DNA from: Tannerella sp.
GTDB taxonomy: Bacteria; Bacteroidota; Bacteroidia; Bacteroidales; Tannerellaceae
Assembly (NCBI GenBank): GCA_031277235.1
Contig: JAITMT010000564.1
Coordinates: 1 to 6,631 of the forward strand
DNA: 6,631 bases
Direction of reading: 5' to 3'
Below, piece after piece: positions 1 to 6,254 of the stretch. A program made the translations under genes and the position numbers. The notes below the pieces were generated by a model. The model saw nothing but the letters and a program-made list of their open reading frames with translations. It made no database searches and had not been told where the DNA came from. Every line of letters begins with the position of its first letter. Within the stretch, counting starts at the first letter, position 1.

Positions 1-58
1 TGGAAAGGTTGTTGGAGAAATGAGGTGTTTTTCGCTTAAAAATCTCGATTTTATCTCG

Positions 59-66
59 TACCTTTG
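59..66 (+). promoter_or_regulatory. Bacteroidetes-type -7 promoter box of the O-acetylation operon
   Basis: TACCTTTG matches the Bacteroidetes sigma-factor -7 consensus TAnnTTTG exactly. Transcription would begin roughly 4-7 nt downstream, leaving a leader of about 15 nt before the ATG at 88. No clear -33 TTTG/TTG is present at the usual distance; only a T-rich stretch at 28-33 lies upstream. The box decides the start of the first gene: a TTG codon at 64 opens the same reading frame but lies inside this box, so it cannot be in the mRNA if this promoter is used. Confidence 0.6.
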
Positions 67-87
67 CGACCGATTTTGGTATGTTGG

Positions 88-1623
88 ATGGGCAAAAACA
101 GGAAAATAAGGAAAACTCCGGATTACGCAAACCGCTTTGCGACGATACTTTTCGTGGCGACGCTGGTCAATCTCTTTCTGTATCTGTTACCCGAAAAGTT
201 TTTGGGGCTCACTATCAAGAAAGTAGATCTGTTTTCCGATATTCGCAAGGACGACGAAGGCAATTTGCTGGCGTCGGACGAAGGTATCGAAGACATTCCT
301 TTTATTGCTGATATACAGGGAAGTAGTGATATAAATCCTGCTGTGAATTTGCCCGGCGAAAACATAAAAACCATCCTGTTTCCCGAAAACGAAACGGGGA
401 AAAAAACGGAAAAGACCGGTAGTTCGAAAGAAGATTCCGACAACGAAACCCTTGATTCATCGGATGATACGGACTTCGACAGAAACGATATTTCCAACAA
501 GGATATCGAGGACTTTTCGAGCAGCCATAGCGGTTTGCGCCGCTTTTTTGCTGCGCTCAACAACATTGACAACTTGAAAAGACCTGTCAGAATCGCTTTT
601 GTGGGCGATTCGTTCATCGAAGGCGATATTATCGTCGCCGATTTTCGCGCCAAAATGCAGGAACGTTTTGGCGGGCGCGGCGTCGGTTTTATTCCGGTTA
701 CGAGCAATGTTTCGCAGTTTCGCCCGACGGTCAAGCAAAGCGCCGAAGGCTGGAATACCTACTCCATCATCAAAAACAAAAAACAGCGCTACGCCTTGTC
801 GGGACTGCTTTTTGAGTCGAAATCGGACGACGCTTCCATAAATTTCAAGAACGTGGACATGTATCCCGGACTGAAAGAAGTTTCGCTACTCAAAATCATT
901 TATGTGAACAGTGAAAATACGGAAGTGGAAATATCTGATAATGAGGAAAAAGGAGGTCTCATTTACGATTTGCCGGCAACTTCGGGAGAAATAAAACAGT
1001 TTGAAGTTCGGGGGACATTTTCGGGCGCGGAGATCAAATTCCGCAACGCGGAAGGTTTGCAGGCTTTGGGCTTGGCGCTCGAAGACAACAGCGGCGTAGT
1101 CGTTGATAATCTGTCGCTTCGCGGAAATACGGGCATGGTGATGACGGAGATTGACGGGGATTGGTGTCGCGAACTGCAACGCATTCGTCCTTACGACCTT
1201 ATCGTGCTGCAATACGGGCTGAATGTCGCCAGCGATTCCACGCGCGAATACAGCTGGTATCGCAGACAGATGATCACTGTTATTCAGCACATTAAGAACA
1301 GTTTTCCCGGCGCAGACGTCATGCTGCTCGGCGTTTCCGACCGCAGTACCAAGAAGGGAAATGGCTATACCACAATGCCTTCCGTAATTTCCCTGCTTCG
1401 CACGCAACGCCAGACCGCCAAGGACGCCGAAATCGCATTCTGGAATATTTTTGCGGCGATGGGCGGGCAAAACAGCATGGTGCAATTTGTAAAGGCAAAC
1501 AAGGCGAGCAAGGACTATACGCACCTGAGTTTCAAGGGCGGACGCGAAATTGCAAACGCTTTCTACGATGCTTTGCTTCAAGAAAAAAGAATGTATGACG
1601 GGGATGAAAAACTTATCAAGTAA
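88..1623 (+). CDS. Membrane-anchored periplasmic SGNH/GDSL-family protein, probable polysaccharide O-acetyltransferase or esterase
   Basis: The 511-residue product has a basic N-terminus, one membrane segment (about residues 17-34) and then an extracytoplasmic part, so it is probably tethered to the inner membrane with its catalytic domain in the periplasm. A Ser/Asp/Glu/Lys-rich low-complexity linker (about 100-147) precedes the SGNH domain. Visible blocks are GDSF with nucleophile Ser175, RGNTG at 345-349, YGLN with Gly377/Asn379, and DYTH with Asp476/His479, a complete Ser-Asp-His set. About 200 residues separate blocks I and III, far more than in a minimal SGNH fold, which suggests an inserted beta-rich domain as in the peptidoglycan esterase Ape1. 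The ATG at 88 is preferred over the in-frame TTG at 64, which lies in the promoter box. It is the first gene of an operon with a second SGNH gene and an MBOAT acyltransferase, which favours O-acetyl transfer or removal on an envelope polysaccharide. The direction of the reaction and the substrate are inferred, not visible. Confidence 0.85.
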   Translation: MGKNRKIRKTPDYANRFATILFVATLVNLFLYLLPEKFLGLTIKKVDLFSDIRKDDEGNLLASDEGIEDIPFIADIQGSSDINPAVNLPGENIKTILFPENETGKKTEKTGSSKEDSDNETLDSSDDTDFDRNDISNKDIEDFSSSHSGLRRFFAALNNIDNLKRPVRIAFVGDSFIEGDIIVADFRAKMQERFGGRGVGFIPVTSNVSQFRPTVKQSAEGWNTYSIIKNKKQRYALSGLLFESKSDDASINFKNVDMYPGLKEVSLLKIIYVNSENTEVEISDNEEKGGLIYDLPATSGEIKQFEVRGTFSGAEIKFRNAEGLQALGLALEDNSGVVVDNLSLRGNTGMVMTEIDGDWCRELQRIRPYDLIVLQYGLNVASDSTREYSWYRRQMITVIQHIKNSFPGADVMLLGVSDRSTKKGNGYTTMPSVISLLRTQRQTAKDAEIAFWNIFAAMGGQNSMVQFVKANKASKDYTHLSFKGGREIANAFYDALLQEKRMYDGDEKLIK

Positions 1624-2908
1624 ACGGACGAAAATGGCGACTGTATGGGCATTTTTGATGCTGTTTTTGGCAACAGCGACCCGCGACAAATCCTACGCCT
1701 TGCTGAATCCAAAGAATGAAATCACTGTAAATCTGCCGTTTATCATTGATTCTCTTTGTGTCGTCAGAGATCCCGGGCACACCTTGCAGCATTTTTACGA
1801 CAATTTAGACTCGCTGCGTAACGGTAAAGACACGATTATCAACATTATACACATCGGAGACTCGCATATTCAGGCTGGTTTTTTGAGCGGAAAAACGATG
1901 CGGTTGCTGCAAGATACGTTTGGAAATGCGGGAAGAGGCTGGATTTCACCGCTTAAACTGTCCGGCAGCAACGAACCCAACGACTATTTCATCACTTCCG
2001 GTATAAAAAACTTTATATCAGGCACATGTATTCAAAAAAATCCGAAATGCAGTTGGGGAATCGGCGGGGTCGGCATTGAATCCGCAGCCGAAAAAATAGA
2101 TTTGGGCGTGATGATAACGCCCAGAAACGGAGCCGGTTACGAGTTCGACAAAGCGCTGTTATTCAGGGATATAAATTCAAAACCGCTATTTCCCGAATCG
2201 GATATTGATTACTGTCAAGCCGACTCGTCTTTTGAAAATATTCTGGTTGATACGTTTATCTGTAACGGTCTGATTAGCAATCTTTACATTCAATCGCTCG
2301 AAACGGATACGTCCTCCGTTCCCGGAATTTATTACGGATTTTTGCCGACAAACGGACGTGCAGGCATTTTATACCATGCCCTGGGTATCAACGGAGCGCG
2401 ATTCTCAGATTTCACGAACAGAAAGTATATCAGGCAGTTATCATTGCTGAATCCTGCGTTGATTATCGTTTCGCTCGGCACCAACGAATCTTTCGGAAAA
2501 AACTTCGACAAGTCTGAATTTGAGCGGCAAATCGATGCGTTCGTGAGCCTCATTGACCAGGAATTGTCCAACACGTCCATTTTGCTGACAACGCCCGCGG
2601 AAACCTACAAAAGGGAACGGCTCAAAGGCAAAAGAATTTATGTCAGAAACGAAAACTCCGCCAAAGCGGCAGAGGTAATCGCTTCTTATTCAGATAAAAG
2701 CGGGATTGCCTGCTGGGATTTGTTCGCGGCTTCGGGCGGCGTCAATTCCTGTAAAAACTGGTGGAACGCGGGGCTGTTCGCCTATGACCACATCCATTTC
2801 ACGCAAAAGGGCTACGAGGAACAGGGAAAACTGCTGTATAAATCGCTGATAAACAGCCTGAACGAATCAAAAAATTGGGGAAAGGAGGAGTCGCCCGATG
2901 TGGAATAG
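1604..2908 (+). CDS. Secreted SGNH/GDSL-family hydrolase or acetyltransferase, paralog of the upstream protein
   Basis: The 434-residue product begins with a signal-peptide-like stretch: basic MKNLSSKRTK, a hydrophobic core at about 11-26 and a possible cleavage after Ala32. No lipobox cysteine is seen, so the mature protein is probably periplasmic. SGNH blocks are HIGDSH with Ser87, GING at 261-264, LGTNE with Gly292/Asn294, and YDHIH with Asp395/His398. The FGNAGRGW stretch (106-113) and WDLFAASGGVNS (371-382) match equivalent stretches in the preceding protein. A long segment between blocks I and III again suggests an inserted domain. I chose the ATG at 1604: it gives a proper basic n-region and overlaps the upstream gene by only 20 nt. 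Longer starts at 1550, 1568 and 1595 add residues that spoil the signal peptide; 1634 would drop the positive charges. GDSH resembles Ape1-like O-acetylesterases, so an esterase paired with the upstream protein as transferase is possible but unproven. Confidence 0.85.
   Translation: MKNLSSKRTKMATVWAFLMLFLATATRDKSYALLNPKNEITVNLPFIIDSLCVVRDPGHTLQHFYDNLDSLRNGKDTIINIIHIGDSHIQAGFLSGKTMRLLQDTFGNAGRGWISPLKLSGSNEPNDYFITSGIKNFISGTCIQKNPKCSWGIGGVGIESAAEKIDLGVMITPRNGAGYEFDKALLFRDINSKPLFPESDIDYCQADSSFENILVDTFICNGLISNLYIQSLETDTSSVPGIYYGFLPTNGRAGILYHALGINGARFSDFTNRKYIRQLSLLNPALIIVSLGTNESFGKNFDKSEFERQIDAFVSLIDQELSNTSILLTTPAETYKRERLKGKRIYVRNENSAKAAEVIASYSDKSGIACWDLFAASGGVNSCKNWWNAGLFAYDHIHFTQKGYEEQGKLLYKSLINSLNESKNWGKEESPDVE
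2881..2889 (+). promoter_or_regulatory. Strong Shine-Dalgarno sequence for the MBOAT gene, inside the preceding gene
   Basis: AAAGGAGGA lies 8 nt before the ATG at 2898 and is nearly a full complement to the 16S rRNA 3' end. It is unusual because the other starts here, and Bacteroidetes genes in general, rarely use such sequences. It sits within Lys-Glu-Glu codons near the 3' end of the second SGNH gene, so its SD-like form may be partly accidental. It supports 2898 as the start and is consistent with reinitiation or independent loading on the overlapping gene. Confidence 0.65.
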
Positions 2909-4445
2909 CATTTTGTCAATATTTGAAAATTTGTCGTGGAATAAGTTACTGGAAAACCTTCAGTATCAGCCCGATTCACCGATGCTTTTCAGTACGGGAC
3001 TGTTTCTGTTTCTGTTCCTGATTTTCTATTTTTTCTACAATAAAATACGCAATCATCTGACTGTCAAATTTATATATGTCATTCTTTTTTCCCTGTATTT
3101 TTACTACAAAACGAGCGGCGTTTTTGTCATTTTGCTGTTGATTGTCGCGACGATTGATTATTTCATCGGACACGGCATTGCGATGACTAAAGACAAGACA
3201 AACAGGAAGTTATGGGTAACGCTCAGCATCTTAGTCAATCTCGGTATGCTGGGCTATTTCAAATACACGAACTTCCTGTATGACACGGCGGTAGGGCTTT
3301 TTCACTATTTTGGCGGCATGTTTGGAAACGAACCGCTGCAACAGGTTCAGTTTCATCCGCTTGACATTTTTTTACCGGTCGGTATTTCGTTTTTCACCTT
3401 TCAATCACTGGCTTATGCCATTGACGTTTATCGCGACGAGATAAAACCGGTGAAAAATTGGCTTGAATACATGTTTTTCGTGTCGTTTTTCCCGGTATTG
3501 GTCGCGGGTCCCATCGTTCGTCCGAAAGATTTTTTTCCGCAAGTCCGTAACAAACTGCTGCTGTCGAGTAGCCAGATGGGCGAGGCTTTATATCTGATTA
3601 TCTGCGGATTATTCAAGAAAAGTATTATTTCCGACTACATCAGCGTCAATTTTGTGGACAGGATTTTCGACAATCCTTCGCTTTATACGGGCGTCGAAAA
3701 TCTGACGGGCGTTTACGGCTACGCTTTGCAGATTTACTGCGACTTTTCGGGCTATTCGGATATGGCGATTGGCATCGCGCTGTTGCTCGGTTTTCGCCTG
3801 AAAATCAACTTCGATTCGCCCTACCAGTCCGCCAGCATCACGGAATTTTGGCGGCGTTGGCACATTTCGCTATCTTCCTGGTTGCGAGACTATTTATACA
3901 TTCCGCTCGGCGGCAATCGCAAGGGAAAAGTTCGCACTTACATAAACCTGATAATCACGATGTTACTCGGCGGATTATGGCATGGCGCGGCTGCCCGTTT
4001 CATCCTTTGGGGCGCCATTCACGGCGTAGCGCTGGCGGTACACAAGTGGCTGTCAGGCATTTTCGGTTGGAAAGCGTTCGGAAAAGACATGTCGCCCGGC
4101 AAACGGATTTTGAACACACTGATTACCTTTCATTTAGTCTGTTTTGCCTGGATATTTTTCCGCGCCGACACGATGGAAAAAGCCTTTCAAATGCTTTCGC
4201 AGATTTTCACCCATTTCGAGCCCGGCGTTTTCCTGCAACTGATAAGCGGATATAAAACGGTATTTATCTTATTGTTGGCAGGTTATATCATACATTTTAT
4301 TCCCAAAAACATTGACCTGAAAATACAGGAACAGGTTACGCGATTATCGTTCTGGGGCAAAGCCGCGTTGCTTTCGCTGGCGATTTTTATTGTCATTCAA
4401 ATGAAAAGTTCTGAAATTGTGCCGTTTATCTATTTTCAGTTTTAA
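2898..4445 (+). CDS. MBOAT-family membrane O-acyltransferase (AlgI/PatA type)
   Basis: This 515-residue, highly hydrophobic protein has roughly ten or more membrane segments and a full-length AlgI-like MBOAT layout. Signatures in order: PVGISFFTFQSLAYAIDVYR (160-179), VAGPIVRPKDFFPQ (202-215), YCDFSGYSDMAIG (280-292), FWRRWHISLSSWLRDYLYIP (317-336) followed by LGGN (337-340), and LLGGLWHG (356-363). His322 in RRWHIS and His362 in LWHG are the expected active-site histidines of the family. A FAWIFFRA segment (416-423) and a terminal FIYFQF (510-515) are also family-typical. These proteins take acetyl groups from a cytoplasmic donor, presumably acetyl-CoA, and pass them through the membrane to extracytoplasmic partners. 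The ATG overlaps the preceding SGNH gene by 11 nt and has a strong ribosome binding site, so the genes are translationally linked. The acceptor (peptidoglycan, exopolysaccharide or other glycan) cannot be decided. DltB is less likely: no dltA, dltC or dltD-like gene adjoins it. Confidence 0.95.
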   Translation: MWNSILSIFENLSWNKLLENLQYQPDSPMLFSTGLFLFLFLIFYFFYNKIRNHLTVKFIYVILFSLYFYYKTSGVFVILLLIVATIDYFIGHGIAMTKDKTNRKLWVTLSILVNLGMLGYFKYTNFLYDTAVGLFHYFGGMFGNEPLQQVQFHPLDIFLPVGISFFTFQSLAYAIDVYRDEIKPVKNWLEYMFFVSFFPVLVAGPIVRPKDFFPQVRNKLLLSSSQMGEALYLIICGLFKKSIISDYISVNFVDRIFDNPSLYTGVENLTGVYGYALQIYCDFSGYSDMAIGIALLLGFRLKINFDSPYQSASITEFWRRWHISLSSWLRDYLYIPLGGNRKGKVRTYINLIITMLLGGLWHGAAARFILWGAIHGVALAVHKWLSGIFGWKAFGKDMSPGKRILNTLITFHLVCFAWIFFRADTMEKAFQMLSQIFTHFEPGVFLQLISGYKTVFILLLAGYIIHFIPKNIDLKIQEQVTRLSFWGKAALLSLAIFIVIQMKSSEIVPFIYFQF

Positions 4446-4476
4446 AAATAAATGAGTATCCGTATATTCTCCTAAA

Positions 4477-4637
4477 ATCCCGTTAGGGATGTAATATTGG
4501 TAGAACAAACGGTAATTCCCGGAAATGCGTGCCTTCAGGTACGCGATATGGGAAAATGATTCTACATATTGCGTACCTGAAGGCACGCCGATTGAGGAGA
4601 TAATCTATTTTCTACCAATATATTGTCCCTTCGGGAC
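4477..4637. repeat. Nested symmetrical inverted repeat, REP-doublet (REPIN/BIME-like) or small MITE-like element
   Basis: Two half-units face each other around an axis near 4557. Left half: hairpin ATCCC-GTTA-GGGAT (4477-4490), a 3-nt gap, ATATTGGTAGA (4494-4504), a 22-nt spacer, then GCGTGCCTTCAGGTACGC (4527-4544). Right half in mirror order: GCGTACCTGAAGGCACGC (4571-4588), a 22-nt spacer, TCTACCAATAT (4611-4621), a 3-nt gap, then hairpin GTCCC-TTC-GGGAC (4625-4637). The 11-bp and 18-bp arms are perfect reverse complements and the spacings are identical, while the 22-nt spacers differ in sequence. Each 18-bp arm is itself an imperfect palindrome with a TTCA/TGAA loop, as in REP sequences. 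Such elements are mobilised by RAYT-type tyrosine transposases in other bacteria; none is encoded here. The REPIN assignment is an inference from architecture. Confidence 0.75.
4527..4588 (+). repeat. Long central stem-loop of the repeat element
   Basis: Arms 4527-4544 and 4571-4588 pair perfectly over 18 bp. On the + strand RNA the stem continues inward through one G-U pair (4545/4570) and five more pairs, giving 24 paired positions (4527-4550 with 4565-4588) and a 14-nt loop at 4551-4564. The G-U pair would be a C-A mismatch on the opposite strand. There is no following T-run, so it is not a standard terminator, but a stem this long in the 3' region of the MBOAT transcript could block exonucleases or contribute to transcript end formation. 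Confidence 0.8.
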
Positions 4638-4803
4638 AGATCAATGAAACATCAATCATTGTATTGCATAATTTTTCAGGTTCTTATACGGACATTCATT
4701 TAAAAATATTCCTGCCTCATTAGCTAAAAATCAATAAAAGACTTCGGTAACCCCATTCCGCAGTTCAGTATCCAAAAATGGCATTTGGGTGTTTTTTTCA
4801 ATA

Positions 4804-4831
4804 TTGAGCGAAGTTTTGCCCCGTACTTTTG
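4804..4831 (+). promoter_or_regulatory. Promoter of the efflux operon
   Basis: TACTTTTG at 4824-4831 matches the Bacteroidetes -7 consensus TAnnTTTG. A TTG at 4804-4806, 17 bp upstream, is a candidate -33 element, though short and slightly close. Transcription would start around 4835-4838, giving a 23-26 nt A-rich leader that lacks a Shine-Dalgarno sequence. No operator palindrome for a local regulator is evident. Confidence 0.6.
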
Positions 4832-4860
4832 CATCGTCAAATTAAAATAAATAAAAAGAC

Positions 4861-6231
4861 ATGACGATGAATAAAAATAAAGTAATTTTAGTGGCGACGC
4901 TCGCGATGTTTTGCATCCCGAAACTGTTTGCCCGACAGGGCGAAATCATCACGCTTTCGTTGAAAGAATGTGTTCAAATGGCAGTAGAAGAGAATATTAA
5001 TATGAAGACAGTCCGTATGGATGCCGAGAAAAGTCGTCAAAAGAAAGCGGAAGCCATTTCTGCTGTTATCCCCAAAATCAACGGTAGCGTCAATTTTCAG
5101 GATAACCTTTCGTTGCCGACGACTATGCTTCCGGCAGAATTCGGCGCACTTGTAGGAACGCCCGGAGTGCCCGTTCCGGTAAAAATGGGAAGTAATTTTA
5201 GTACAAGCGCTGCCGTTACGCTGAATTGGACGCTTTACAACCAAACCGCCATAACCGCCTTGCAACTTTCTAAAAAAGTAACCGAACTCAACGATTTGAG
5301 CATTGAAAAAGCAAGCGAAGAATTAACAGCAGAAGTGGCAAAACTCTATTTTCTCACTGTAACTTCTTCTCAACAAAAGACATTGATTGAAGAAAATATC
5401 ACCCGTACCAAACATCTGAAGGATATTACCAAACTTTTAATTGATAACGGGTATGGCAAACAGGTGGATTACGACCGGGTAAATGTCAATTTGGAAAACC
5501 TGTACACACAATTGGACAATGTTGAGGCAAGTTTGCAACAGCAGCATAATATGATAAAATATATGTTGAATATTCCACTTGACAACACAATTATTCTAAC
5601 AGATAGCGCTAAAATGGATTTACTGCAAAATTTACCCGAAACTGCAATCCGTTTTTCAGACCATATTGATATTCAATTGTTGGAATCGCAAAACGAAATT
5701 AACCAAATAAACCGGAAAATAATTAACAACGGCTATCTGCCAACACTTTCGCTTACAGGACAATATTCGGTTCAAGGTTTGCGGCAGGAATTTAAAAATT
5801 ATTTCAACAGCAGTCTCGAAAACAAATGGTACGGCGCTTCGTATATTGGTCTCGGCGTGTCTATTCCGATTTTCGACGGTGGAGAAAAACGTTCCAAATT
5901 GCGTCAGGCAAAAATGGACATCCGGAAAACAGAGGCTTTGCTTTCCGACCGGAAAGAAAAATTTATCGCCGATTATCAAAACGCTGTCAGTAATTACTTT
6001 AACAATAAAAAAAACGTAGGACGACAACAACAAAACATAGAACTTGCCGAAAAAGTATATAACGAAACCGCCTTGAAATATCGCGAAGGGTTGGCTACGA
6101 TGAGCAATCTTTTGCAGGACGAAATGAGTTTAAACGTAGCGCAAGCCAACTATTTAACCGCATTGTACAATTACAAAGAAGCGGAATTGAAAATAATGTC
6201 GTTGAACGGACAAATTAAATCACTAATATAA
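4861..6231 (+). CDS. TolC-family outer-membrane efflux protein
   Basis: The 456-residue product has a signal peptide (hydrophobic core about 8-19, probable cleavage after LFA at 22-24) and no lipobox cysteine. It shows the internally duplicated outer-membrane efflux protein plan. Repeat one begins LSLKECVQMAVEENINMK (32-49), with beta-strand regions around 74-82 and 117-127 and a long coiled helix after 130. Repeat two begins around 273, with beta-strand regions at 293-304 and 328-338, the IPIFDGGEKRSKLRQAK stretch (335-351), and YREGLATMSNLLQDE (407-421) leading into the final helix. Length is normal. It forms the trimeric exit duct of a tripartite export system, and the following adaptor gene supports an RND pump. 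The ATG at 4861 is taken as start; an ATG at 4867 gives an equally good signal peptide. Its codons are more AT-rich than those of the O-acetylation operon. The exported substrate cannot be told from sequence. Confidence 0.93.
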   Translation: MTMNKNKVILVATLAMFCIPKLFARQGEIITLSLKECVQMAVEENINMKTVRMDAEKSRQKKAEAISAVIPKINGSVNFQDNLSLPTTMLPAEFGALVGTPGVPVPVKMGSNFSTSAAVTLNWTLYNQTAITALQLSKKVTELNDLSIEKASEELTAEVAKLYFLTVTSSQQKTLIEENITRTKHLKDITKLLIDNGYGKQVDYDRVNVNLENLYTQLDNVEASLQQQHNMIKYMLNIPLDNTIILTDSAKMDLLQNLPETAIRFSDHIDIQLLESQNEINQINRKIINNGYLPTLSLTGQYSVQGLRQEFKNYFNSSLENKWYGASYIGLGVSIPIFDGGEKRSKLRQAKMDIRKTEALLSDRKEKFIADYQNAVSNYFNNKKNVGRQQQNIELAEKVYNETALKYREGLATMSNLLQDEMSLNVAQANYLTALYNYKEAELKIMSLNGQIKSLI

Positions 6232-6254
6232 TAACAATTAAAAAAATAATAGAA

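Larger units (their letters stand above)
4446..4860. other. Non-coding intergenic region with a palindromic repeat and a promoter
   Basis: No convincing gene lies in these 415 bases on either strand. Short AT-rich sequence (4446-4476) follows the MBOAT stop, then the symmetrical repeat element (4477-4637). The stretch 4639-4803 is AT-rich and shows nothing I can assign apart from a weak CCAAA/TTTGG stem with a T-run near 4772-4798. The promoter box and an A-rich leader of the efflux operon occupy the last ~60 bases. No strong classical rho-independent terminator follows the MBOAT gene, so the repeat hairpins may serve as the 3' boundary of that operon. Confidence 0.7.

Noticed and set aside
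1..23. Possible C-terminal tail of an upstream gene (frame reading ERLLEK then TGA)
   Set aside because: It is protein-like but only seven codons are visible, and a second frame also stops at 37-39. This is too little to call a gene.
123..734. 203-codon open frame on the - strand inside the first SGNH gene
   Set aside because: It lies fully antisense to a gene with clear SGNH motifs and a promoter. Its translation shows no domain, and it is best explained as a codon-bias shadow.
1550..1603. Upstream extension of the second SGNH gene to the ATG at 1550
   Set aside because: The added residues (including two cysteines and a Lys-rich stretch) would precede the signal peptide and increase overlap with the upstream gene to 74 nt. 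The ATG at 1604 gives a normal signal sequence.
886..1689. 267-codon open frame on the - strand
   Set aside because: It is antisense to the catalytic half of the first SGNH gene and runs into the start of the second. The product has no recognisable motif and no promoter is evident, so it is a shadow frame.
3848..4255. 135-codon + strand open frame inside the MBOAT gene
   Set aside because: It is an alternative frame within the best-conserved part of the MBOAT, without a start signal or recognisable domain.
4344..4586. 80-codon - strand open frame covering the end of the MBOAT gene and part of the repeat
   Set aside because: It is half antisense to the MBOAT gene and half repeat sequence, with no motif or start signal.
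4477..4637. CRISPR array
   Set aside because: There are only two copies of the repeat blocks, in inverted and not direct orientation, and no cas gene is present.
4772..4798. Weak rho-independent terminator-like element (CCAAA/TTTGG stem followed by seven T)
   Set aside because: The stem has only five pairs, three of them A-T, and lies over 300 nt from the nearest upstream gene, so the match is likely chance in AT-rich sequence.
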